A stretch of 34,340 nucleotides of DNA, taken from positions 1-34,340 of the forward strand of contig DAOUMU010000513.1 in assembly GCA_034409055.1 (NCBI GenBank), given 5' to 3'. Each line of letters opens with the position of its first letter. Position 1 is the first letter of the stretch. The notes beneath the pieces were generated by a model that made no database searches, had not been told where the DNA came from, and saw only the letters and a list, made by a program, of their open reading frames with translations. Position numbers and translations under genes: made by a program. Positions 6,600-13,823 of the stretch are shown piece after piece. Source of the DNA: DAOUMU01 sp034409055 (GTDB lineage Bacteria; Chloroflexota; Anaerolineae; 4572-78; J111).

Positions 6600-9563
6600 A
6601 TGAGTGTCAACAGGGTTGAAAGAATATTTTTCTGGGGAACCATTTTGGTCTGTTTCCTGGTCGGGGCTTCACAAATTTTCCCGGTATTTTCTCAAGAATC
6701 TACCAGCGCTTTGATTATTAATGAGTTCGTGGCCGTAAACCGAACCGGACTGACCGACCAAGATGGTGATTATTCGGATTGGATTGAAATCTACAATCGC
6801 AGCGATCAGGCGGTCAATCTGTCTGGCTGGTCACTGACTGACGACCCTAACCAGCCGGAAAAATGGTCCTTTCCGAATATGACTCTGGCCAGCCAGGCCT
6901 ATCTGGTTGTGTTTGCTTCCGGCAAAGACCGCCAATCGACCGAACCCAGCTCGGAACTACACACCAATTTTAAGCTCGGTCGGCAGGGTGAATTTCTTGG
7001 ACTGTACAGCATCATCCAGGGTAAATTTATGGACACGGTTTCAGCGCCTTATCCTGAGCAGTTGAGGGATATCGCCTATGGCCGGTATGGAGAGGAGATG
7101 GTTTACGGCTACCTGGCCAATCCGACACCGGGTGAGGCTAACGAGGAAACAGCCCACTGGGTCGGTATTGTTTCACCCGTACAGTTTAGTATCTCCAGAG
7201 GGTTTTACGATTCCCCCTTTACGGTTGAGTTGACCACTGACACACCGGGGGCAACCATCCATTACACCACCGATGGCCGGGAACCAACCGAAACCACGGG
7301 CTTGACCTATACCGGGCCAATTACGATCAATACCACCACCTTGCTGCGGGCGGTCGCTTTCAAGACAGATTTCCTGCCCTCGCGGGTGGATACCCATAGC
7401 TACATTTTTCTGGATGAGGTGGTGCATCAACCTCCCAACCCGGCCGGTTTTCCGCCAACCTGGGGCACTCACCCCATAGATTTTGCCGGGTATAAAAAGG
7501 GTGCTCAGGTCGTTGCTGATTATGAGCTGGATCCGGAGATTGTCAACGATCCGCGTTACCGCCAGACCATCAAGGATGACCTCAAGTCGATCCCGACTAT
7601 GTCGATTGTTACCGATGTGCAGAATTTTTACCTCTATGCCAACCCGCGAGAGCGAGGCAGAGCCTGGGAGCGCCCGGTCTCTGTTGAGCTGATTGATACT
7701 GACCCGAGCAAAAAGGGATTTCAAATCAATGCCGGTATTAGAATCCAGGGCGGTGCAGGACGGTGGGAATTTATGCCTAAACACTCCTTTCGGCTTTTCT
7801 TTCGGGACGAATATGGGCCAACCCGGCTTGAGTATCCCCTCTTTCCTGATTCTCCGGTCGAAACGTTCGATACAATTGTGCTGCGGGGGGGCGCCGATAG
7901 AAGCTATGCCGGTCATCCAGATGTGAGTGGCCATGCCTTAACCACTTATACCCGCGATGAGTGGTTGCGCGCTTCTCAGATTGCCATGTCGGGTCTTGGG
8001 GCTCACGGTATCTTTGTCCATCTCTACCTTAACGGTCTGTATTGGGGGCTATACAATCTGGTCGAAAGGCCGGACGCCCGGTTTACCGCCTCCTACCTCG
8101 GGGGGGAACCGGAAGGTTGGTATATCGCCAATCACAGAGGCGGAGTCAGTGGCTCCAGCGGCCGGTTTAAGACGTTGCTCAAACTGGCTAGCGATGGCGG
8201 CTTGGCCGACTCTGAAAAATACGCGGCCATTAAACCCTACCTCGATATTGACCAGTTCATCGACTATCTGATCTTAAATTGGTACGCCGGCACCAGGGAC
8301 TGGCCTGAAAACAACTGGTATGCCGGTCTGCAAAACCCCTCGGGACAGGCCAGATATTTTGTCTGGGATGGGGAAGAGTGCTGGATAGACGGGGCCAAGA
8401 TTCATCTGGGCAAAGAGGACCTGGCCGGGAATCCCAATACCATCAAAATCCTCTTTGAAGCCTTAATCGAAAATGCCGATTTCAAAATGAGACTGGCCGA
8501 TCGGCTGTTCAGGCACCTGTTTCATGAGGGGGCCCTGACCGACGCGAACGCCCAGGCCCGTTGGCTGGCAATTAATAGCTTGATCGAGCGGGCGATTGTC
8601 GGTGAATCGGCCCGGTGGGGTGATGCCAGATACGAGCGGCCGATTACGCGTGATGATTGGTTGAAAGCACGAGACAACGTCCTGGCCCAGATGGAAGGTA
8701 ATGGGGCCAGGTTGATTGGGCTGGCCCGTGACCTTGGCTACTATCCTGAGCTTGACCCGCCTACCTTCAACCAACAGGGCGGGTTGGTTACCACCGGGTT
8801 CAAGCTGACCATGATCGCTCCCACCGGTATTATTTACTACACCACCGATGGCTCTGATCCTCGCATACCGGTCAGCGGGGCGATTGCTCCGAGTGCGCTG
8901 GTCTACAATGCTCCCCTGCTGTTAACCGGCACCACCACCATTAAAGCCCGGGTGTTGGCGGATGGTCCTGCCACACTCCCTGCTACGGCCGCCGGACAAC
9001 TCCGTTCGTCAAGCTCAGGACAGGCCTCCTGGAGTGCCCTAAACGAGGTCACCTTCAGGGTCGTGGGGGAGGATAAGAGGCTCCGCCTGACGGAGATTAT
9101 GTACAACCCCATTGGCGGGGGTGATTATGAATTTATCGAGTTGAAGAATACCGGCCGTGACCAGGTGTATCTGTCGAATATGTTTTTTGAGGGTATTCTT
9201 TTTACTTTTCCACCGGGGACACCGCCTCTAGCACCTGGTGAGTTTGTGGTGTTGGTCCGCAATCGAGCTGCCTTTGCCGAAAGATACCCGGACGTTAGCA
9301 TCAATGGTGTCTATGATAGGCAACTCTCAAATAAAGGAGAGCAAATTACCCTGAAAGATGCCAGGGGTAATGTGATCGTATCGGTTAAATATGATGACGA
9401 AAATGGCTGGCCAATCAGCCCGGATGGGCGGGGGGACTCGTTGGTGTTCGTTGTTCTGGATGGAGACCCGAACGACCCCAAGAATTGGCGAGCCAGTGTT
9501 AATTTGCATGGTTCACCCGGCGCGGATGAGCCAATGGCTGGAGTCAGCCGGCGTGAGAATTAA
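6600..9563 (+). CDS. Secreted CotH-family protein with two lamin-tail and two chitobiase-C-like domains
   Basis: A 987-residue exported protein. Residues 1-31 form a signal peptide (hydrophobic FFWGTILVCFLVGASQIF, cleavage near VFSQ). A first lamin-tail domain follows (~37-165; ALIINEFVAVN, DWIEIYN, LSGWSL). Next come a chitobiase/hexosaminidase C-terminal-like beta domain (~200-275; GATIHYTTDGREPT), a CotH domain (~330-700; IPTMSIVTD, INAGIRIQGG, KHSFRLFFRDEYG, GLYWGLYNLVERPD, RYFVWDGEECW), a second chitobiase-like domain (~730-810; GIIYYTTDGSDP) and a second lamin-tail domain (~830-975; RLTEIMYNP, FIELKN). CotH proteins are atypical protein kinases known from spore coats. In bacterial surface proteins the substrate is generally unknown. 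No clear ribosome binding site precedes the ATG. The stop overlaps the VTC gene by 11 nt, indicating coupling. Confidence 0.85.
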   Translation: MSVNRVERIFFWGTILVCFLVGASQIFPVFSQESTSALIINEFVAVNRTGLTDQDGDYSDWIEIYNRSDQAVNLSGWSLTDDPNQPEKWSFPNMTLASQAYLVVFASGKDRQSTEPSSELHTNFKLGRQGEFLGLYSIIQGKFMDTVSAPYPEQLRDIAYGRYGEEMVYGYLANPTPGEANEETAHWVGIVSPVQFSISRGFYDSPFTVELTTDTPGATIHYTTDGREPTETTGLTYTGPITINTTTLLRAVAFKTDFLPSRVDTHSYIFLDEVVHQPPNPAGFPPTWGTHPIDFAGYKKGAQVVADYELDPEIVNDPRYRQTIKDDLKSIPTMSIVTDVQNFYLYANPRERGRAWERPVSVELIDTDPSKKGFQINAGIRIQGGAGRWEFMPKHSFRLFFRDEYGPTRLEYPLFPDSPVETFDTIVLRGGADRSYAGHPDVSGHALTTYTRDEWLRASQIAMSGLGAHGIFVHLYLNGLYWGLYNLVERPDARFTASYLGGEPEGWYIANHRGGVSGSSGRFKTLLKLASDGGLADSEKYAAIKPYLDIDQFIDYLILNWYAGTRDWPENNWYAGLQNPSGQARYFVWDGEECWIDGAKIHLGKEDLAGNPNTIKILFEALIENADFKMRLADRLFRHLFHEGALTDANAQARWLAINSLIERAIVGESARWGDARYERPITRDDWLKARDNVLAQMEGNGARLIGLARDLGYYPELDPPTFNQQGGLVTTGFKLTMIAPTGIIYYTTDGSDPRIPVSGAIAPSALVYNAPLLLTGTTTIKARVLADGPATLPATAAGQLRSSSSGQASWSALNEVTFRVVGEDKRLRLTEIMYNPIGGGDYEFIELKNTGRDQVYLSNMFFEGILFTFPPGTPPLAPGEFVVLVRNRAAFAERYPDVSINGVYDRQLSNKGEQITLKDARGNVIVSVKYDDENGWPISPDGRGDSLVFVVLDGDPNDPKNWRASVNLHGSPGADEPMAGVSRREN

Positions 9564-10305
9564 AGCCTATAGTCGCTATGAATTGAAATACCTGCTGAAT
9601 AGAGCCCAGTACCAGCAAATGGTCGAACTGTTAGGGGATTACATGGCGCTCGACACGATGGGTGATGAGCGGGGATGCTACACCATCACCAGCCTGTATT
9701 ATGATACGGTTGATTACAAAGCCTATTGGGATAAGATTGAGGGACACCGGTTCAGACGCAAGGTTCGTATTCGGGTTTATGGTGAACAAGCGGTCACTCC
9801 AGAGACGCCTTGCTTTATCGAAATCAAGCAGCGGATTAACAAGGCCCTGCAAAAGAAAAGAGTGGTGCTCCCCTATTCGACCGGAACGGCCTTGTGCGGA
9901 GTCGGCCAGGAGGTTCCAGTAGAGGTGTCTGAAACCGACCGGGCCGTGATCGGGGAAATCCAGTACCTGAACCGTACCCTACAATTACAGCCAGCTTGTG
10001 TGGTTACCTATAGCCGCTTAGCCTTCGACGGCAGTGAATACGAACCCGGTTTACGGGTGACCTTTGATACCAACCTGAAATATCGGGTGCATGATCTGAC
10101 CTTGCTCTCCCAGGGGCGGGTAGAAAATCATTTTTTCCTGCCCCCGGAGTGGTGCGTTATGGAAATCAAGGTCAATTATCGGGTGCCGTACTGGCTGACA
10201 GAGCTGATTGGCCGGTATCGTTGTACCCTGCGCCGGATCAGTAAATATTGCACCGCCTTGGAGCAAGGCAAAGTCTTATTACAGAGACAACAAATTACAT
10301 ATTGA
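9553..10305 (+). CDS. VTC-domain (polyphosphate polymerase fold) protein
   Basis: A protein of ~250 residues with the tunnel-fold VTC/CYTH-like domain. Motifs seen are SRYELKYLL at the N-terminus, TSLYYDTVDYKAYW, RRKVRIRVYG, CFIEIKQRINKALQKKR, TYSRLAFDG, LRVTFDTNLKYR and VMEIKVNYRVPYWL. The alternating basic (RYELKY, RKVRIR, KQR..KK) and acidic (EIK) residues are those that line the polyphosphate tunnel and metal site in the eukaryotic Vtc4 family. The SPX regulatory domain of yeast Vtc4 is absent, as usual in bacteria. The start chosen is GTG at 9553, preceded by TGGAG at 9 nt and overlapping the cotH stop. An ATG at 9526 is possible but lacks a ribosome binding site. Co-occurrence with CotH and DUF4956 is a recurrent bacterial neighbourhood. 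Confidence 0.85.
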   Translation: MRIKAYSRYELKYLLNRAQYQQMVELLGDYMALDTMGDERGCYTITSLYYDTVDYKAYWDKIEGHRFRRKVRIRVYGEQAVTPETPCFIEIKQRINKALQKKRVVLPYSTGTALCGVGQEVPVEVSETDRAVIGEIQYLNRTLQLQPACVVTYSRLAFDGSEYEPGLRVTFDTNLKYRVHDLTLLSQGRVENHFFLPPEWCVMEIKVNYRVPYWLTELIGRYRCTLRRISKYCTALEQGKVLLQRQQITY

Positions 10306-10317
10306 GGAAAGGAAGAG

Positions 10318-11010
10318 ATGGACTTAACCGGTTTGTTCTCGAGCTTGCAAGACTCCACCGATGTGTTTAGCGTGGGGGATATTGTCTTCACCACGATCTT
10401 GAGTTTTTTGCTGGCGCTGGTGATTGCCAGGGTCTACCAAATTACTTACAAGGGGGTGTCCTACACCCAGTCCTATGTCCATACCTTGATTATGATGAGC
10501 ATGATTGTGGCCATCATCATGCTGGTGATCGGCTCGAACATTGCTCGGGCCTTCTCGCTGGTGGGGGCCTTGTCGATCATTCGCTTCCGTAACGCGGTCA
10601 AAGATACCCGCGACGTGGGCTATATCTTTTTTGCTATGGCCATCGGCATGGCCTGTGGTACCCGCTTTTATCTGCTGGCGGTCATCTCCACCCTGATTAT
10701 ATCCTTTATCTTGTGGGGTATGTCAACCCTGAACATGTTTGCCAGGGATGTACGAGAACAGATTCTGAAAATCCGGCTGCCGGGAGATATGCCTTATGAG
10801 CGCTTGTTCGACAATATCTTCGCCCGGTATCTGACCCGCTCCAATCTGATCGCCGTAGAAACCGTGCAGGCGGGAACGTTGACGGAGTTGGTCTACGGCA
10901 TTGAATTAATGCGGCGGGCCGATCCCCAGGAGTTTATGAACGAGTTACGCAAGCTCAACGATAACAACAAGGTGGCTCTCATCACCGGGCACCATGAGGT
11001 TGATTTGTAA
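10318..11010 (+). CDS. DUF4956 family membrane protein
   Basis: A 230-residue integral membrane protein. Hydrophobic helices lie at ~20-42, ~58-78, ~82-95 and ~108-140. The highly conserved family segment NIARAFSLVGALSIIRFRNAVKDTRDVGYIFFAMAIGM spans the middle. The soluble C-terminus (~145-230; RLPGDMPYERLFDNIF ... LIAVETVQAGTLTELVYGIEL) has an alternating beta/alpha character suggestive of a small regulatory or ligand domain. AAAGGAAG precedes the ATG by 5 nt, and the gene starts 12 nt after the VTC gene, so the two are surely co-transcribed. It is plausibly the membrane partner of the polyphosphate-polymerase-like enzyme. That is inference from neighbourhood; the family has no established function that I know of. 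Confidence 0.88.
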   Translation: MDLTGLFSSLQDSTDVFSVGDIVFTTILSFLLALVIARVYQITYKGVSYTQSYVHTLIMMSMIVAIIMLVIGSNIARAFSLVGALSIIRFRNAVKDTRDVGYIFFAMAIGMACGTRFYLLAVISTLIISFILWGMSTLNMFARDVREQILKIRLPGDMPYERLFDNIFARYLTRSNLIAVETVQAGTLTELVYGIELMRRADPQEFMNELRKLNDNNKVALITGHHEVDL

Positions 11011-11052
11011 GGGGGACACGCTTTTAATTGGTCACGTAGCTGTCCAGAAAAC

Positions 11053-11100
11053 GTGTTGCGTGTTGCGTATGGCGTAATTTATCCACCCAACACGCAACAC
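11053..11100. terminator. Hairpin between converging DUF4956 and zinc-ribbon genes
   Basis: A perfect 12-bp inverted repeat GTGTTGCGTGTT / AACACGCAACAC with a 24-nt loop. It lies 42 nt past the DUF4956 stop and touches the stop of the oppositely oriented gene. No long T-run follows, so it may be a weak bidirectional terminator or another intergenic repeat. Confidence 0.45.
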
Positions 11101-11370
11101 TCATTCTTTAACAACCCAACTGAAGCCGCAAGTGCGGCAGTAGGCTTGATCCCCTTTGACGACGATGGTTTGGTAGCCGCACCGCAAACAAAATTCATCC
11201 TCACCCGGCTCAGGTTGGACCGCCTCCAGGTCAATCTCGACAATCCGTTCCTGCCCCGCCTGCTGCGCCAACCAGCGCGATAAAAGCGCCCGGTCTTCCT
11301 CGTCAGGCAGTTGGGGCACAGCTTGTTGAATGAGTTTGACCAGGTCAAGCTTGACACGATTGCCACTCAT
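11101..11370 (-). CDS. Small zinc-ribbon protein
   Basis: An 89-residue protein ending in a treble-clef/zinc-ribbon pair, CLRCGYQ at ~61-67 and CRTCGFSW at ~78-85. The two CxxC pairs are ~14 residues apart and should bind one zinc ion. The N-terminal half is helical and acidic (KLIQQAVPQLPDEEDRALL, then SRWLAQQAGQERIVEI). AAAGGAA lies 8 nt upstream of the ATG. It is single-gene, divergent from the SOS-like promoter of the translocase operon at 11477. Such ribbons serve in nucleic-acid binding or as structural adaptors; nothing here distinguishes between these. Confidence 0.75.
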   Translation of the reverse strand: MSGNRVKLDLVKLIQQAVPQLPDEEDRALLSRWLAQQAGQERIVEIDLEAVQPEPGEDEFCLRCGYQTIVVKGDQAYCRTCGFSWVVKE

Positions 11371-11476
11371 AAATTGATTCCTTTTTGAGTGATTTTAGTC
11401 AGTTTAGGCCCGCTTCCCCAAAAAAGCAACCCCCTACCGAAATGGAGTCCAGTACCTTTATACTCACCGCCAAAAC

Positions 11477-11506
11477 TTGACACTAGAACATATGTTCTGG
11501 TATAAT
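11477..11506 (+). promoter_or_regulatory. Promoter of the translocase operon
   Basis: Consensus -35 TTGACA (11477-11482) and -10 TATAAT (11501-11506) with an 18-bp spacer and a TGn extension (TGGTATAAT). This is the best promoter in the window. The spacer is almost entirely occupied by operator 1, so bound repressor would exclude RNA polymerase. Confidence 0.85.
11482..11498. promoter_or_regulatory. LexA/DinR-type operator 1
   Basis: ACTAGAACATATGTTCT contains the perfect palindrome GAACATATGTTC. This matches the GAAC-N4-GTTC box known for LexA in Firmicutes and Actinobacteria. It lies between the -35 and -10 boxes, the classic repression position. Identity of the repressor is inferred; no lexA gene lies in this window. 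Confidence 0.75.
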
Positions 11507-11515
11507 AGAGGACGT

Positions 11516-11532
11516 ACTAGAACATATGTTCT
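11516..11532. promoter_or_regulatory. LexA/DinR-type operator 2
   Basis: An identical 17-nt copy (ACTAGAACATATGTTCT), 34 bp downstream of operator 1 centre to centre, covering the expected transcription start region. A possible ATG at 11526 falls inside this box, so that codon is probably not a translation start. Two perfect copies flanking one promoter imply tight or cooperative repression. Confidence 0.75.
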
Positions 11533-11537
11533 ATTTT

Positions 11538-11594
11538 GTCGGACAGGTTGTCAACTTGTCCCAACCCTACCGGAAAGATAGCATCTTGTCCGAC
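11538..11594 (+). promoter_or_regulatory. Leader with mutually exclusive hairpins
   Basis: The segment GTCGGACAGGTT (11538-11549) can pair locally with AACTTGTCC (11553-11561), or at distance with TGTCCGAC (11587-11594). The two pairings share bases and exclude each other. The local hairpin is a diverged copy of the palindrome at 5399-5420. It sits in the 5' leader if translation starts at 11664. Regulatory action is only a possibility; it may simply be an inserted repeat. Confidence 0.4.
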
Positions 11595-11663
11595 ATAAAT
11601 TTAGGTGTTGCTGAGCCAACGCCAAAATTGAGCGAAGTGACGTTGAGTGAGAGGTATCAGGCT

Positions 11664-12917
11664 ATGTTGCAACCGGCCACCTATCCGGTCCATTGGGAGA
11701 ATCTGGACCAAGAAACCTATATGCGCCACGTGTTGGAGTATCAGGCCGACCAGATTGAACTGGTGTTGGCCAGCCATCGGGTGCCTGGCCGGGTGACCGG
11801 GGGCGTGGTCACCCCCCGCTGGGTGAGCTATCGGGTTTTGCCTGACCTCTCGACCAGGGTGGCCCGGATCATCGCCCTATCAGAAGAGATGGCCCTGCGT
11901 TTGGACGCGCAGCGGGTGCGGGTCTCTCGGCAAGGGGCAGCCGTGCAGGTGGATGTGCCCCGCGAGGACGGGCAGGTGGTGCGCCTCATGGATCTGTGCC
12001 AGCGTCTGCCGGAAGTACCCAAGCAAACGGCCATTTTAGGGCTGGACGAGACCGGTATACCCCTATTGCTGCGGTTGCCCTCCCCGGAGGTGGCTCACGT
12101 CCTGATTGCCGGTACCACCGGCTCCGGGAAGACGGCCCTGGCCCGGAGTATCGCCCTGTCATTGGCTATGTATAATCGCTTGGGCGAGATTCAGATGATT
12201 TTTATTGACCCCAAGGGGAATGGCTTTGATCCTTTTGTGGCTTTCGACGGCGGGAGTAGCAGTTTGCCGCACCTGCTGCGTCCGGCCGTACGCGATGTGC
12301 ACCAGGCTGTCTTTCTGCTGGGGGAGATGGTCGAAGAGATGGTCCGGCGCGACCGGGAAAATATTTGTGAGCCACGGGTGGTGATTTTCATTGACGAGGT
12401 GGCCGACCTGATGGAGCAGGGAGGCAAAGCCATGGACCGGCTGATGACCCGCCTGACGCAACGGGGCCGGAGCGCTGGGTTGCATCTGGTGGCCTGTACC
12501 CAGAAACCGTTGGTGGCCAGTATCGGCAGTTTGACCCGCAGTAACTTCCCGGTGCGGCTGGTCGGCAGCGTAGCCAGCGCCGACGATGCCAAAATTGCGG
12601 CCGGTATTGCCGGCACCGGAGCCGAGAAACTGCTGGGCCGGGGGGACTTTCTGCTGGTGGCCAAGGGACATGTGACCCGTTTTCAGGCGGCTTACATCAG
12701 TGAGGCAGAAATCAAGCAGATGATTGGCCGCATGAATGCCGGTGGTCGCCATAGCCGAAGTTGGCTAACAACAACGCAGGACACGTCCCTGGCGGCCACC
12801 GGTACGGATGGACGGGCGGTCATCAACACCCGGCCAGCCGAACCACCTACTAAACCCAAGTCGAACCGGCGCGGTCTGGGCCTGATGTTTGGCCATCAAC
12901 TGCGACTGATAAAATAG
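11664..12917 (+). CDS. FtsK/SpoIIIE-type DNA translocase, soluble short form
   Basis: A 417-residue protein from this start. An FtsK alpha-like region comes first (~35-105; GRVTGGVVTPRWVSYRVLP, STRVARIIALSEEMALRL, VQVDVPR). It is followed by the RecA-like motor with Walker A GTTGSGKT (150-157), Walker B VVIFIDEVADL (Asp244, Glu245) and a TQRGRSAGLHLVACTQKP segment typical of FtsK. The membrane-anchoring N-terminal domain and the DNA-orienting gamma domain of cell-division FtsK are both absent, so this is not the divisome protein. It should pump double-stranded DNA using ATP. Start ATG at 11664 has GAGAGG 9 nt upstream; the frame is open back to 11526 but that region contains operator 2 and a hairpin. 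Two LexA-type operators suggest induction by DNA damage. A role in repair, segregation of damaged DNA, or element mobilisation is inference. Confidence 0.85.
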   Translation: MLQPATYPVHWENLDQETYMRHVLEYQADQIELVLASHRVPGRVTGGVVTPRWVSYRVLPDLSTRVARIIALSEEMALRLDAQRVRVSRQGAAVQVDVPREDGQVVRLMDLCQRLPEVPKQTAILGLDETGIPLLLRLPSPEVAHVLIAGTTGSGKTALARSIALSLAMYNRLGEIQMIFIDPKGNGFDPFVAFDGGSSSLPHLLRPAVRDVHQAVFLLGEMVEEMVRRDRENICEPRVVIFIDEVADLMEQGGKAMDRLMTRLTQRGRSAGLHLVACTQKPLVASIGSLTRSNFPVRLVGSVASADDAKIAAGIAGTGAEKLLGRGDFLLVAKGHVTRFQAAYISEAEIKQMIGRMNAGGRHSRSWLTTTQDTSLAATGTDGRAVINTRPAEPPTKPKSNRRGLGLMFGHQLRLIK

Positions 12918-12927
12918 GGGGTGAGTT

Positions 12928-13314
12928 ATGAGAAAATTTTTGTTTGTGGCGGGTATTGCTTTTTCTATAACCCTGGCGGTAGTGGTGGGTACACGGATGA
13001 GCCCGGATGCGATGGCCGTGATTATTGGCATTATCTGTGGTATGTTGGCCTCGATCCCGACCAGCGTGATTTTGGTTTGGGTGCTGCGCCAGCGAGAGAA
13101 GCAAATCGAAGCGCAACTTGGTCAAACAACCTCAGGTCACTACCCGCCGATTGTGGTGGTCAATGGGCAGGGCATCGATGGGACTGGTCGCTCCTATATC
13201 CCCCCAGGACTGGCGACCCATACGACACCCCCTGGAGCGCGTCAGTTCAAAGTGATTGGCCAGGAAAAGACGGAAGCGGTCGGCGACATCCTGCCCCCAT
13301 TTTGGGAGGAGTGA
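12928..13314 (+). CDS. Small two-TM membrane protein, partner of the translocase
   Basis: A 128-residue protein. Two membrane helices (~4-21 and ~28-53; the second is IIGIICGMLASIPTSVILVW) are followed by a basic turn RQREKQ and a soluble, Gly/Pro-rich cytoplasmic tail (YPPIVVVNGQGIDGTGRSYIPP ... FKVIGQEKTEAVGDILPPFWEE). It starts 10 nt after the translocase stop with a strong GGGGGTGAG ribosome binding site, so the two are co-transcribed from the LexA-like promoter. I do not recognise a family. It could tether the otherwise soluble translocase to the membrane, but that is only an inference from the gene pair. Confidence 0.72.
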   Translation: MRKFLFVAGIAFSITLAVVVGTRMSPDAMAVIIGIICGMLASIPTSVILVWVLRQREKQIEAQLGQTTSGHYPPIVVVNGQGIDGTGRSYIPPGLATHTTPPGARQFKVIGQEKTEAVGDILPPFWEE

Positions 13315-13329
13315 ACGGAAAAATACAAA

Positions 13330-13363
13330 AATGGCCTGGTTTTAAGGTCACCGGGCCACTTTT
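13330..13363. terminator. Bidirectional intrinsic terminator
   Basis: The stem TGGCCTGGT / ACCGGGCCA (13332-13358), with an A-rich left flank (ACAAAAA) and CTTTT on the right, follows the small membrane protein by 17 nt. On the minus strand the A-rich flank becomes a T-run, so it could also terminate rpsT transcripts. Confidence 0.6.
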
Positions 13364-13466
13364 GAGCCTCAGTAGATCCAATTTTCAAGCTCGGAGCGGA
13401 CCACAGTCCGCGTTTTGGCCGCTGGACTGTGGTCCAGCTAGAGCAAATTTGGATGTACTGAGCCTC
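13364..13466. repeat. Nested palindromic element, family 1 copy B
   Basis: A 103-bp element with terminal inverted repeats CTCAGTAGATCCAATTTT (left) and CTCAGTACATCCAAATTT (right, reverse complement), the same ends as at 1044-1180. Its core is different: two palindromes, GCGGACCACAGTCCGC and GCTGGACTGTGGTCCAGC. It lies 25 nt after the rpsT stop codon, again immediately 3' of a gene. The GGACTGTGGTCC core reappears in the element at 19720-19837. Confidence 0.75.
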
Positions 13467-13490
13467 TGAAGTTAAGCACGTGGACAAAAT

Positions 13491-13766
13491 TTAAGCAGTG
13501 GCACTCATCGCTTTGTGCAAGGCTTTCGTCAGGCGTGATTTGCGACGGGCCGCGTTATTGCGATGAATAATCCCCTTCTGGGCGGCCTTATCCAGGGCCT
13601 TGGTGGCCAGGCGGACAGTTGCCTGAGCCTCTTCTAATTCATTGGCGGCAATTTGAGCCTGCGCCCGCTTGATATAAGTCCGAGCCGTGGTTTTGTAATA
13701 GTGGTTATGAGCGCGTCGCTTCTCGTTTTGACGGGCGCGTTTGATAGATGACTTGATGTTAGCCAA
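13491..13766 (-). CDS. rpsT: 30S ribosomal protein S20
   Basis: A 91-residue, highly basic protein. The S20 signature MANIKSSIKRARQNEKRRAHN is at the N-terminus and KGIIHRNNAARRKSRL near the C-terminus. It binds 16S rRNA in the small ribosomal subunit. The start codon is TTG (TTG-GCT-AAC), with GGAGG 7 nt upstream. E. coli rpsT also starts with UUG, where a weak start is tied to autogenous translational control. Length matches the family (84-92 residues). It lies 57 nt downstream of a surface-protein gene on the same strand and is probably expressed independently. Confidence 0.96.
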   Translation of the reverse strand: MANIKSSIKRARQNEKRRAHNHYYKTTARTYIKRAQAQIAANELEEAQATVRLATKALDKAAQKGIIHRNNAARRKSRLTKALHKAMSATA

Positions 13767-13823
13767 AATATTCCTCCATTTTTACAACTGATGCATACAG
13801 AAAGGGAATCTTAGTTCAAAATC

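Noticed and set aside
11526..11663. N-terminal extension of the translocase from ATG 11526
   Set aside because: The ATG lies within operator 2 and the encoded segment reads through a dispersed palindrome; ATG 11664 has a proper ribosome binding site.
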